From Aestuariimicrobium ganziense (GTDB taxonomy: Bacteria > Actinomycetota > Actinomycetes > Propionibacteriales > Propionibacteriaceae), in NCBI RefSeq assembly GCF_015352975.1, contig NZ_JACYIZ010000006.1, positions 105,936 to 169,935 of the forward strand: 64,000 bases of DNA. Direction: 5' to 3'. The notes below the pieces were generated by a model. It was not told the origin of the DNA and did not search any database. It worked only from the letters and a program-made list of their open reading frames with translations. The position numbers and the translations under genes were made by a program. Shown here one piece after another: positions 19,014-27,681 of the stretch; positions within the stretch are counted from its first letter, which is position 1; every line of letters begins with the position of its first letter.

Positions 19014-20389
19014 GGCGACAACGCCGCCTCGAGCACGCGGTCTCGTCCGTCGACGAAGTCGTGCCAGGAGTTCTGCACCACCTGGTCGGGGAAGAACTCG
19101 CCCACGCCCTGCAGCAGGAACTTGTCGGGCAGCCACACGTCGTGCCACAGCGACGTGTCGCCGGTCAGGTCGTGCCAGTCGTGGCAGAGCTGCACGAGCA
19201 GTCCCGACCGAGGCAGCTGAAAGGTGCGACCCTGACCACGAACCCGCAGCTTGTCACCGACGTGGTTACCGATGACCGTGGTGCGCTCGCCCGCGTGGGC
19301 GAGGAACTGCGACGCGGCGATCAGGCCCCCACCGATGGTGTTGGGACCCACCAGCAACTTGATCGGCACCCCGATCTCGCGGGCGCGTTCGCTGACCTGG
19401 CGGACCAGAGGCAGCACCACCCGGTAGTCACCACCGGAGTGGTAGCGCACGTCGACGACGAACCGGGCAGGGCTCGACTCGCGCACCATCTGTTCGACCT
19501 GCTCGACCCGGCTGGCCGGCGGGTCGATCGACTCGGGGGTGCCCAGCAGCCGCAGGTAGAGAGCCTCCTGACCTGCCGGCAGCGGCACCGAGGCGGTGAA
19601 CAGCAACTCGTCGGTGTGCTGCAGGTAGAGCGGCAGGGTGGCGTCCTGGTGCAGCAGGCTGACCCAGCCAGTCGTCCCCAAGGCCTCGTCGTCGGGGAAC
19701 CGGTCGCGGAAGTCGGCCAGTGGGCCGCCGGGCGTCGGTTCGGCCTCGGCGTGCAACAGGCTGATCTGGGTGAGTCCCTCGGGTGACTCGGTGACCAACC
19801 GGACGCCGTCGGCGGTGGCCAGACCGACCTGGCTGAGCGCCTCGGGCACGCTGAAGAACCAGGCGCTGCGGTTGCGCAGCCACGCCGGGGTGCCGCCGCC
19901 GACGAAGCGTTCGAAGAAGGGCCATGTGACCAGCGGGTCACCACCGGCGATCGAGGTGACCCGGTGGCCGAGCAGGTTGGCCAACTCCGGCCGCGCCTTG
20001 ACCACGACCAGGGCGTCGGCGACCCAGCCGAACCGCACCCCCAGCCGGTGCGCCCGGGTGGTGAGCACCACGGTGGCGGCGTTGTCGAAGCAGGCCAACG
20101 CCTCACACGCCGCCAGGCTCAACTGGTCGATGTCGAGCGGACGACGCCGCTCCAGCACGGTGTCGAATGCCTGGCGTTGCGACTGGGTGGCGCCCCACTC
20201 GTGGCGTTCGACCACCTTGCGCAGGTACTCCAAGTCACCGGCCAAGCCCTCGGGCAGTCCACGGGGGCGCCTGGTCGGAGCGAAGGTGCGGGCCAGCGAG
20301 CCCTGGTCGATGGACGAGGCCACGACCGCAGCACCACCCAGCCCGACCGCGATCGCGGTGAGCCACTTGGTTCGTCGTGAGACCGGCAC
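19010..20389 (-). CDS. S41 (tail-specific protease)-like membrane-anchored protein
   Basis: A 459-residue protein with an N-terminal signal anchor (TKWLTAIAVGLGGAAVVAS). Its C-terminal half contains FVVDVRYHSGGDY, like the conserved D-R-x-N-x-GG strand of S41 peptidases, and then KLLVGPNTIGGGLIAASQF where those enzymes carry the catalytic Ser/Lys region. The canonical TSS/A-A pattern is altered, so activity is uncertain; it could be an inactive binding homologue. A strong ribosome site AGGAGG precedes the GTG. Its place among men genes gives no clear role. Confidence 0.6.
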   Translation of the reverse strand: MPVSRRTKWLTAIAVGLGGAAVVASSIDQGSLARTFAPTRRPRGLPEGLAGDLEYLRKVVERHEWGATQSQRQAFDTVLERRRPLDIDQLSLAACEALACFDNAATVVLTTRAHRLGVRFGWVADALVVVKARPELANLLGHRVTSIAGGDPLVTWPFFERFVGGGTPAWLRNRSAWFFSVPEALSQVGLATADGVRLVTESPEGLTQISLLHAEAEPTPGGPLADFRDRFPDDEALGTTGWVSLLHQDATLPLYLQHTDELLFTASVPLPAGQEALYLRLLGTPESIDPPASRVEQVEQMVRESSPARFVVDVRYHSGGDYRVVLPLVRQVSERAREIGVPIKLLVGPNTIGGGLIAASQFLAHAGERTTVIGNHVGDKLRVRGQGRTFQLPRSGLLVQLCHDWHDLTGDTSLWHDVWLPDKFLLQGVGEFFPDQVVQNSWHDFVDGRDRVLEAALSP

Positions 20390-20441
20390 TGGTCAACCTC
20401 CTGAGTCCAGTAAACCCTGTCTGCGCGCCAAACCCGGGAAG

Positions 20442-21335
20442 TCAGGCGACCGCGAGTACGGCTCCGAACAGCACACCCAGGCCCACGAGCAGTTCGGCGA
20501 TGCCGGTGAGCTTGAGCACGCCGATCAGTTCCCTGCCGGTCGCGCCACGACTGACGGTGGCGTTGGCCAGCATCAGCGGGATGCCGCCGACCATGCCGAG
20601 CAGCAGCCAGGGGTGGCTGGTGGCGGCGGCGATCACGACGAAGAACAGCGTGAACCTGGCCATCACCATGAACAGGGTGCGCGACCCGGGGTCGCCGATG
20701 CGGGTGGCCAGGGTGCGCTTGCCCGAGGCGGTGTCGCCCTCGATGTCGCGCAGGTTGTTGGCGACCAGGATCAGGCAGGCGATCAGGCCGATCGCCACTG
20801 CGAGCATCCAGGCCGCGATCGAGGTCGAGCGGGTGAGCAGCAGGTGCGTGCCGGCGACCGCGACCAGTCCGAAGAAGATGAAGACGAACACTTCGCCCAG
20901 GCCGAGGTAGCCGTAGGGGTGTCGTCCGCCGGTGTAGAACCAGGCGGCGAGGATGGCTGCGGCACCCACGGCCAGCAGCCACCACAGCCCGGTCATCCAG
21001 ACCGCGACCAGCCCGGCGACCGCGGCGATTCCGAAACAAGTGAAGGCTGCAGCCTTCACGGTGCTCGGCGTGGCGGCTCCCGAGCCGACCAGGCGCATCG
21101 GGCCGATCCGCTCGTCATCGGTGCCGCGCACCCCGTCGGAGTGGTCGTTGGCGAAGTTCACCCCGATCTGCAGGGCGAGGGCGATCACGGCACACAGCGC
21201 AGCGACCACGACGTGACGCGACTCGAAGCGACCCAGCGCGACCAGCGCGGTGGCCGACCCGGCGAGCACCGGTGACACGGCAGCCGGGAGCGTTCGCGGA
21301 CGAGCACCCTCGACCCATTCGGCGATCGTGGCCAC
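20442..21335 (-). CDS. menA: 1,4-Dihydroxy-2-naphthoate polyprenyltransferase
   Basis: A membrane prenyltransferase that attaches the isoprenoid tail to DHNA, giving demethylmenaquinone. The 297-residue protein has about eight membrane helices, the first polyprenyl-diphosphate motif NFANDHSDGVRG near residue 60 and the second Asp-rich region NNLRDIEGDTASGK near 190. The GTG start follows the menE stop without a spacer (TGAGTG), with GGAGGA upstream inside menE, so the two genes are cotranslated. Confidence 0.93.
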   Translation of the reverse strand: MATIAEWVEGARPRTLPAAVSPVLAGSATALVALGRFESRHVVVAALCAVIALALQIGVNFANDHSDGVRGTDDERIGPMRLVGSGAATPSTVKAAAFTCFGIAAVAGLVAVWMTGLWWLLAVGAAAILAAWFYTGGRHPYGYLGLGEVFVFIFFGLVAVAGTHLLLTRSTSIAAWMLAVAIGLIACLILVANNLRDIEGDTASGKRTLATRIGDPGSRTLFMVMARFTLFFVVIAAATSHPWLLLGMVGGIPLMLANATVSRGATGRELIGVLKLTGIAELLVGLGVLFGAVLAVA

Positions 21336-22436
21336 TCAGTCCTCCAGGCGGTGTGCTGCATGTCGGCCGGCTGCCCAGGCCGCCAGCCCCTGCCGGTCGA
21401 TCTTGCCAGAGGCGAGCCGGGGCAGGGGGCCCAGCAGCACGTGTCGCGGCAGGCCTGCGGGCTCGATGCCGAGCGAGGCCAACCTCGTCCGCCAGGCCTG
21501 CAGGTCGGTGGCCGTCGGGTCGTCGGTGACCAGCACGACGGTGGCCCCCCACTCGGGGTCGGGCACGGCGACCACGGCGGCGCTGCCGTGGGCGAGGTCG
21601 TCCACGACACGCTGCAGGTGGGCGAGGTCGACGTTGACTCCCCCGCTGATCACCACGTCGTCGATCCGTCCGAGGATGGTGAGGCGGTCGTCGGCCCAGG
21701 TGCCGCGGTCCTGGGTGTGCAGCCAGCCGTCGTGCAGGGTCTCGCGGCTGAGCACGGGGTCGCCGAGGTAGCCGGCGAACAGCATCGGTCCGCGCAGCCT
21801 CACCCGGCCCCTCGTCTCGTCGACGGCAACCTCCAGGCCGGGCAACGGGACACCGTCATAGACACAGCCGCCGCAGGTTTCGCTCATGCCGTACGAGGTG
21901 ACCACCGACAGGCCGGCTTCACGGGCACGATCGAGCAGCGTGGACGAGGCCGCGGCCCCGCCGAGCAGGATCGTGTGGAAGGTACGCAGCCGGTCGAGAA
22001 GCCCGGGCTGGGCCAAGGCACGGACGAGTTGGGTGGGCACCAGCGAGATCGCCGACGGCTCGTCCGGCACGTCGAGATCGGACAGGTCACTGGCGCAGCG
22101 CAACGCCCGGGTGCCCGCCTCGAGGGCGCGGACCATGGTCATCAGCCCGGCGACGTACTGCCCGGGCAGCGGGCTGACCCAGGTCAGCGGTCGTCCGAGG
22201 TGTTCGTGGGTGGCGCGGGCCCCGGCGAGCAGGGCGTCGGCGGTGAGCGCGACCCCCTTGGGGCGTCCGGTCGATCCGGAGGTGCTGACCACCACCGCGG
22301 CGGTCTGGACGAGGGGGTCGGTCGGGTCGAGGTGGTCGGACGATGTCCCGCTGGGAAGGGGGGCGAGGCAGTACTCGCCGGCCAGCGCACCCGGCAGCAA
22401 CGAGGCGATCTCTTCAGGAGGACAAGTGCGCAGCAC
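21336..22436 (-). CDS. menE: o-Succinylbenzoate-CoA ligase
   Basis: An adenylate-forming enzyme that activates o-succinylbenzoate to its CoA ester. At 366 residues it is shorter than E. coli MenE (451), as in other actinobacteria. The AMP-binding P-loop STSGSTGRPKG is near residue 53, TSYGMSETCGG near 180 carries the Y-G-x-x-E element, HTQDRGTW near 245 and the catalytic lysine in LASGKIDRQ near the C-terminus. The GTG start is supported by TACGCT 6 nt upstream, so the mRNA may be leaderless. It is the promoter-proximal gene of menE-menA. Confidence 0.93.
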   Translation of the reverse strand: MLRTCPPEEIASLLPGALAGEYCLAPLPSGTSSDHLDPTDPLVQTAAVVVSTSGSTGRPKGVALTADALLAGARATHEHLGRPLTWVSPLPGQYVAGLMTMVRALEAGTRALRCASDLSDLDVPDEPSAISLVPTQLVRALAQPGLLDRLRTFHTILLGGAAASSTLLDRAREAGLSVVTSYGMSETCGGCVYDGVPLPGLEVAVDETRGRVRLRGPMLFAGYLGDPVLSRETLHDGWLHTQDRGTWADDRLTILGRIDDVVISGGVNVDLAHLQRVVDDLAHGSAAVVAVPDPEWGATVVLVTDDPTATDLQAWRTRLASLGIEPAGLPRHVLLGPLPRLASGKIDRQGLAAWAAGRHAAHRLED

Positions 22437-22442
22437 GCTGAC

Positions 22443-22475
22443 AGCGTACGGTACCGTTAGCGTGGTTAACCGTTT
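22443..22475. promoter_or_regulatory. Palindrome-rich operator/promoter between menE and marR
   Basis: The divergent intergenic region holds ACGGTACCGT and GGTTAACC, two adjacent palindromes sharing the repeated ACGGTTA/AACGGTA motif. They overlap TACGCT (22448-22443, minus strand), the likely -10 of menE. The adjacent MarR regulator is the obvious candidate to bind here; this is inference. Confidence 0.5.
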
Positions 22476-22510
22476 GGTCAGCCGTTGCCCCCTCCTCTGC
22501 GGGAAGCCCG

Positions 22511-22924
22511 ATGCCCGAGAACTTCCAGATCGCCCAGCAACTGCGTGCTGCCTGCATGCGGATCACGCGGCGAGTCCGACTCGAGGCCTCCGGCATGCCC
22601 CCTCACCAGTTCGCAGTTCTTGCCGCACTCGACCACCACCCGCACACCGCCAGCGAACTGGCTGCTCGCGAACAGGTCAGCGCACCGAGCATGTCGCGCA
22701 CCATCAGGGAACTCACCGAGCAGGGACTGGTGCAGCACGAGACCAGCGAGACCGACCGCCGCCGCAAGATCCTCACGCTCACCGGTGAGGGCGAGCAGAT
22801 GGTGCAGCAGGTGCGGCGCTCACGCGACCACTGGATGATCGAACGCGTCCGCGAACTGCCGCCCGAGCAGCGCGACGTGCTTGCCAAGGCCACCGAGATC
22901 CTCGAGGGGATGCTTCGTCAGTGA
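22511..22924 (+). CDS. MarR-family transcriptional regulator
   Basis: A 137-residue winged-helix regulator. The core reads HQFAVLAALDHHPHTASELA, VSAPSMSRTIRELTEQGLV (recognition helix) and the wing SETDRRRKILTLTGEG, followed by a dimerisation helix. MarR proteins usually repress a neighbouring exporter and release DNA on binding a small molecule. The MFS gene overlaps its stop by 4 bp, fitting this model, and palindromes upstream offer an operator that could also affect menE. Confidence 0.88.
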   Translation: MPENFQIAQQLRAACMRITRRVRLEASGMPPHQFAVLAALDHHPHTASELAAREQVSAPSMSRTIRELTEQGLVQHETSETDRRRKILTLTGEGEQMVQQVRRSRDHWMIERVRELPPEQRDVLAKATEILEGMLRQ

Positions 22925-24210
22925 GTGCGACCTTCGCATCCTTGTCAGTCCCCAACTACCGGCGCTACTTCATCGGCTTCACCGTCTCGAACATCGGCCA
23001 GTGGATGGCCCGCACCGCCACCAGCTGGTTGGTGCTGGTGACCTTGACCGGCGGCAACGCCAGCGCACTGGGCTGGATGACCAGCCTGGCGTTCGTCCCC
23101 ACGCTGCTGTTGGCACCGTGGGCAGGAGCGGTCGCCGACCGGGTCAGCAAACGCAAGATCATGAACATCGCGCAGTCGGCGATGATGGTGCACAACGGCT
23201 TCCTGGCGATCATGGTGCTGACCGGCGCGGTCAAGCTGTGGCACGTCTTCCTGGTGGCCTTCCTCGACGGTTGCGCGGCGGCCTTCGACGGCCCGGCCCG
23301 CCAGGCCTTCGTCAGCGAGATCGTTCCGCTGTCGCAGTTGTCGAACGCGATCAGCCTCAACTCGGCGAGCTTCAACGCCGCCCGCCTGCTCGGGCCCGGC
23401 ATCGGCGGCGCACTGATCGCGCTGGTCGACACCGGACCGGTCCTGGCGATCAACGTGCTGTCGTTCGCGACCCTGATCTTCTCGCTGGCCACGATGAACA
23501 AGGCCCAGCTCAACCCGGCTCGGGCCAAGCGTGGCGAGGGCGGCCTGCGAGCCGGCGTGCACTACGTGCGTGGACGCATCGACCTGCTGGTGCTGCTGAC
23601 CATCGCCTTCGTCATGGGCGCCTTCGCCTTCAACGGCGCGATCAGCAACGCGGTGATGGCCACCCAGGAGTACGACAAGGGCCCTGGCGAGTACGGCATG
23701 CTCGGCTCGTGGATGGGCGTCGGCGCCCTCGCGGCCGCACTGATGTCGGCCCGCCGCAACCGGCCCCGACTGCGGTTCGTGCTCGAGGCGATGGCCGCGT
23801 TCACCGTGATCATGCTGATCTCGGCGCTGGCCCCCAACTACTGGACCTTCGCGCTGCTGCAGATCCCGATCGGCCTGGCGCTGATCACGGTGATGGTGAC
23901 CGCCAACGCGCTGGTGCAGATCAGCGTCGAACCCAGCATGCGTGGCCGCGTGATGAGCCTGTGGGGTGCACTGATCCTGGGCGGCACCCCGTTCGTCGCC
24001 CCACTGATCGGATGGATCGGTGACACCTTCGGGCCGCGATGGACCGTGGTCGCCCAGGCCGTGCCGGTCGGCATCGCCTTCGTGGCGGTGACTTGGTGGA
24101 TCATGCTCCACGACGGGCTGCGACTGCGCTTCGACTCGAGCAAGAAGGCGCCGTGGATCCGCCTGGTGCGCGGCACCGTGACCGAGGACGTGGGCAACCG
24201 GGTCACCTGA
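22921..24210 (+). CDS. MFS transporter (drug/metabolite exporter type)
   Basis: A 429-residue major facilitator with about twelve membrane helices. It has the enterobactin-exporter (EntS)-like layout: SVPNYRRYFIGFTVSNIGQW at the N-terminus, motif A-like GAVADRVSKRKIM after helix 2 and FDGPARQAFVSEIVP after helix 4. The substrate is unknown; the translational coupling (GTGA) to a MarR regulator suggests an inducible efflux pump. The soluble C-terminal tail is basic. Confidence 0.85.
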   Translation: MSATFASLSVPNYRRYFIGFTVSNIGQWMARTATSWLVLVTLTGGNASALGWMTSLAFVPTLLLAPWAGAVADRVSKRKIMNIAQSAMMVHNGFLAIMVLTGAVKLWHVFLVAFLDGCAAAFDGPARQAFVSEIVPLSQLSNAISLNSASFNAARLLGPGIGGALIALVDTGPVLAINVLSFATLIFSLATMNKAQLNPARAKRGEGGLRAGVHYVRGRIDLLVLLTIAFVMGAFAFNGAISNAVMATQEYDKGPGEYGMLGSWMGVGALAAALMSARRNRPRLRFVLEAMAAFTVIMLISALAPNYWTFALLQIPIGLALITVMVTANALVQISVEPSMRGRVMSLWGALILGGTPFVAPLIGWIGDTFGPRWTVVAQAVPVGIAFVAVTWWIMLHDGLRLRFDSSKKAPWIRLVRGTVTEDVGNRVT

Positions 24211-24235
24211 TCGACGCGTCTGGTTGGCTGGTGGC

Positions 24236-25801
24236 ATGAGCTTGCGCACGATCGCCCACCGAGGCGACTCCTTCTCTGCCCGTGAGAACACCATCGAAGC
24301 CGTGCTGGCCGCCGTCGAGGCTGGCGCCGACACCATCGAGATCGACATCCGCACCAGCGCCGACCGGCGCTCGGTCGTGCTGCACGACGCGTCGACACTG
24401 CGGTTGTGGGGACGAGCCCAGCTGGCCTCGGAGCAGACCGTTGCCCAGTTGCAGGAGCTGGGGGTCAGCGGCACGCGGATCCCGACGCTGGGTGAACTGG
24501 TACAGGCGCTCGCCGACCTGGGACGCCCCGTGCACCTGCTGGTCGACACCGTCGACGTGGACGACGCGGTGGTGGCGTGGACCGAACTGCGCACCCATCC
24601 CGGGGTCAGGGACGACGCCGTGCGCATCTCGTGGTGCGGGTTGAGTGCGGCGATGCAGCGCATCCGTGAGTTGGACGCCGAGGCCGACCTTCGCCACAAC
24701 CACTACGGCGGCCCGCTTGACCTCGAGCTGCTGGAGCGGACTCGTCCCAGCGTGGTCAACTGCGAGTGGACCTGCATCGACGCCGCACTGGTCGACCAGG
24801 TGCACCGGCTGGGGCTCGAGATCGCGGTCTGGACCGTGGACGACGGCGAGCAGATGACCTGGCTGATCGACGCCGGGGTCGATGCGATCACCACCAACCG
24901 TCCCCGGACGTTGCACCAGTTGGTCACCGGTGGCCACTCGTCCCTGGGCATGGCGTGGGCGTCAGCGGAAGAACTGGCCGCGCGCACGGGCGTCGAGCTC
25001 GAGATGGCTCGCTGGGTGCACGTGGCCCGGCAGCTGGCGCAGTGGCAGATCGAGTTCGTGCGCACCGCGTCGCTGGGGCGGATCGACGACAAGGCCAATC
25101 CGGCTGACGTGGTGACCGAGGTCGACACCGCCGTGGAGCGGCACTTCCGCGAGGTGCTGGCCGCTGAGTTCGGTGACCACCTGGTGGTTGGTGAGGAGTA
25201 CGGCGGACGAGCCGAGCCCGGTCGTCCGACCTGGTACATCGACCCGGTCGACGGCACGACCAACCTGGCCAACAACCTGCCGTGGAACTCGATGAGCCTG
25301 GCGCTGGCGATCGACGACCAGCCACTGGTGGCCGCGACCACCCAGCCCTGGACCGGGGAGTTGTTCCTGGCCGCCCGCGGCATGGGTGCGGCGCGCAACG
25401 GTGTGCCGCTGCAGGTGAAGAAGGTCGACTCGCTGGCCGGCAAGGCGCTGCTGGTCGAGACCAGCGCCCTGGGCCTGTGGCCGGGCCTGCTGGAGTTGGT
25501 GGACGGGCTGGCGCGCGAGCACTGCGCGGTGAGGGTGATGGGCTCGGGCACTCTGACGATGACCCGTGTCGCCGCGAACTCGTCGGTGGGCGGGCTGGTG
25601 CCCGGCTTCTCGGCGATCGACCACCTGGCCGGGGTGCTGATCGCCGCCGAGGCCGGGGCCCGGGTGATGAACTCCGACGGCGACGATGCCCTGTTCCCCA
25701 GTTCTGGGGGTCTGCTGATCGCCCCGCCCGGTGCAGCGGAGAAGCTCTGGCCGATCTGGCAGGAGGCGCTCAAGGCCGCAGCCGCTCAGCCGGCTGGTTG
25801 A
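24236..25801 (+). CDS. Fused glycerophosphodiester phosphodiesterase - inositol monophosphatase
   Basis: A two-domain protein of 521 residues. Residues 1-230 are a GDPD: IAHRG (His8, Arg9), GADTIEIDIR (Glu35, Asp37) and VVLHD (His50) match the catalytic and metal ligands. Residues 245-521 are an IMPase-family phosphatase with GEEYGG, WYIDPVDGTTN and SAIDHLAG as the three metal motifs. Together they could release and dephosphorylate phosphoinositol or similar head groups; the real substrate is inferred. The ATG was preferred over a TTG four codons upstream. No separate ribosome site is obvious. Confidence 0.88.
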   Translation: MSLRTIAHRGDSFSARENTIEAVLAAVEAGADTIEIDIRTSADRRSVVLHDASTLRLWGRAQLASEQTVAQLQELGVSGTRIPTLGELVQALADLGRPVHLLVDTVDVDDAVVAWTELRTHPGVRDDAVRISWCGLSAAMQRIRELDAEADLRHNHYGGPLDLELLERTRPSVVNCEWTCIDAALVDQVHRLGLEIAVWTVDDGEQMTWLIDAGVDAITTNRPRTLHQLVTGGHSSLGMAWASAEELAARTGVELEMARWVHVARQLAQWQIEFVRTASLGRIDDKANPADVVTEVDTAVERHFREVLAAEFGDHLVVGEEYGGRAEPGRPTWYIDPVDGTTNLANNLPWNSMSLALAIDDQPLVAATTQPWTGELFLAARGMGAARNGVPLQVKKVDSLAGKALLVETSALGLWPGLLELVDGLAREHCAVRVMGSGTLTMTRVAANSSVGGLVPGFSAIDHLAGVLIAAEAGARVMNSDGDDALFPSSGGLLIAPPGAAEKLWPIWQEALKAAAAQPAG

Positions 25802-25886
25802 GGGGACGTCGGTCCAGGGGCCAGCACCCGCCAGCCTCACGAGACCTTGGCGGCCACCTACCGACAGCGAGGGGCGCCTCGATCGT

Positions 25887-25914
25887 CGACGGGTACTGCA
25901 TGCACTACCCGTCG
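25887..25914. promoter_or_regulatory. 28-bp near-perfect palindrome upstream of dhaK
   Basis: CGACGGGTA and TACCCGTCG flank TGCATGCA, itself palindromic; only the two bases joining them are mismatched. A further half-site TACCCGTCG lies at 25945-25953. It could be an operator for the dha genes or, as RNA, a strong hairpin ending the preceding transcript; there is no T-run. The rest of the 219-bp gap holds nothing recognisable. Confidence 0.6.
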
Positions 25915-26020
25915 CGAACCTTGGTGCCCGTCGCGACCAGAAGGTACCCGTCGAGTGCGAGCGACGGCGCTCACTCCCGCACCCAGCGACGGCCTGCCCG
26001 AGGTGGTTGGATGGGCAGCG

Positions 26021-27028
26021 ATGAAGAAGCTGATCAACGACCCGCGTGACGTGGTCGCCGAGGCACTGGTCGGACTGGCCCTGGCCCACCCCGACCGGCT
26101 CCGGGTGGACCATGACAACGCCGTGGTGTATCGCGCCGAGCCCACCCGCCCGGGCAAGGTGGCGCTGGTCTCCGGCGGTGGATCGGGCCATGAGCCACTG
26201 CACGGCGGATTCGTCGGGCTCGGCATGCTCGACGCCGCCTGCGCGGGGCAGGTCTTCACCTCACCGGTCCCCGACCAGGTGCTCGCCGCGACCACCACCG
26301 TCGACGCCGGCGCCGGCGTGCTGCACATCGCCAAGAACTACACCGGCGACGTCATGAACTTCGACATGGCTTCCGAACTCGCCGCCGAGTCCGGCATCCA
26401 GGTCGAGTCCGTGGTCGTCGACGACGACGTCGCTGTCGAGGACTCCTTGCACACCGCCGGACGCCGCGGCACCGGCCTCACCGTGCTGCTCGAGAAGCTC
26501 GTCGGGGCCGCCGCCGAACAGGGACGAGACCTCGACGCGGTCACCACCCTGGCCCGCAGCATCAACGACCGTGGCCGCTCGATGGGGGTCGCGCTGACCT
26601 CGTGCACCGTGCCCGAGGTTGGTCGTCCCACCTTCGATCTGGCCGAGGACGAGATCGAGGTCGGCGTGGGCATCCACGGCGAGCCCGGCCGGGAGCGTCG
26701 AAGCCTCACCACCGCCGCCGAGGTCGCCCAGATGCTGGTCGACCCGGTACTGGACGACCTGGGAACCGTCTCAGCCCGCGAGCGTGCGGCCATCGTCATG
26801 CTCAACGGCATGGGCGCCACTCCCCTGCTCGAGCTCTACCTGATGTTTGGCGAAGTCGCGAAACTGCTTGCCGCGCGGGGAATCGTCCCCACCCGCACTC
26901 TGGTCGGCAGCTACATCACCTCGCTCGAGATGGCAGGCTGTTCCCTGACCGTGCTCGAGGCGGACGAGGAGTTGCTCACGTTGTGGGACGCCCCGGTCAA
27001 CACCCCCGGCCTACGCTGGGGAGCCTGA
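26021..27028 (+). CDS. dhaK: Dihydroxyacetone kinase subunit DhaK
   Basis: The substrate-binding subunit of the PTS-dependent dihydroxyacetone kinase. The 335-residue protein has [16 protein letters not shown] near residue 50 and [11 protein letters not shown] near 210, whose His forms the covalent hemiaminal with dihydroxyacetone. Length equals E. coli DhaK (356) closely. The ATG is chosen at the point where family similarity starts (KKLINDP); earlier in-frame starts lie in the palindromic leader. dhaL follows after 17 nt. Confidence 0.95.
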   Translation: MKKLINDPRDVVAEALVGLALAHPDRLRVDHDNAVVYRAEPTRPGKVALVSGGGSGHEPLHGGFVGLGMLDAACAGQVFTSPVPDQVLAATTTVDAGAGVLHIAKNYTGDVMNFDMASELAAESGIQVESVVVDDDVAVEDSLHTAGRRGTGLTVLLEKLVGAAAEQGRDLDAVTTLARSINDRGRSMGVALTSCTVPEVGRPTFDLAEDEIEVGVGIHGEPGRERRSLTTAAEVAQMLVDPVLDDLGTVSARERAAIVMLNGMGATPLLELYLMFGEVAKLLAARGIVPTRTLVGSYITSLEMAGCSLTVLEADEELLTLWDAPVNTPGLRWGA

Positions 27029-27045
27029 ACAGCGAAGGGATGTCC

Positions 27046-27666
27046 ATGCTGACCACCGAGAAGGCCGCCGCCTGGCTGGACGACTACGCCCGCGTCATCC
27101 ACGAGAACGCCGCGTGGCTGACCGACCTCGACCGCCAGATCGGCGACGCCGACCACGGCTCGAACCTCGAACGCGGCATGACCGCGGTCGAGGCGATCCC
27201 ACGCGAGGAGTACCCCGACGCCGCCTCGCTGCTGAAGAAGGCCGGCATGACCCTGGTCAGCACCGTGGGTGGCGCCGCCGGCCCGCTGTGGGGCACCTTC
27301 TTCCTGCGCTTCGCCGGTGCGCTGGACGAGCCCGGGGACGACGCCACCGTGGTCGCTGCGGCGATGCGGGCCGGCCTGGTCGGCATCGTGCAGCGTGGCA
27401 AGGCCACCGAGGGCGACAAGACCGTGGTCGACGCGCTCGGACCGGCCGTCCGGGTGGCCGAGCAGAAGGCGTCCCAGGGCGCGAGCCTGGCCGACACCCT
27501 GACCGCCGCCGCCGAGGCCGCCGCCGTCGGACGCGACGCCACCATCCCGATGGTCGCCCGCAAGGGACGTGCCTCCTACCTGGGCGACCGCTCCGCAGGC
27601 GTCCAGGACCCCGGCGCGACCAGCATCACCATGCTGGTCGAGAGCGCCGCGCGCACCCTGGCCTGA
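27046..27666 (+). CDS. dhaL: Dihydroxyacetone kinase subunit DhaL
   Basis: The ADP-binding subunit: it holds ADP permanently, is rephosphorylated by DhaM and passes phosphate to dihydroxyacetone on DhaK. The 206-residue protein shows the metal/ADP motif IGDADHGSNLERGM near residue 33 and GGAAGPLWGTFF near 75. Two ATGs are six bases apart; the second has GAAGGG at the better distance and is used here. dhaM follows after 15 nt. Confidence 0.94.
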   Translation: MLTTEKAAAWLDDYARVIHENAAWLTDLDRQIGDADHGSNLERGMTAVEAIPREEYPDAASLLKKAGMTLVSTVGGAAGPLWGTFFLRFAGALDEPGDDATVVAAAMRAGLVGIVQRGKATEGDKTVVDALGPAVRVAEQKASQGASLADTLTAAAEAAAVGRDATIPMVARKGRASYLGDRSAGVQDPGATSITMLVESAARTLA

Positions 27667-27681
27667 GCAGGAGCGTCGTCC

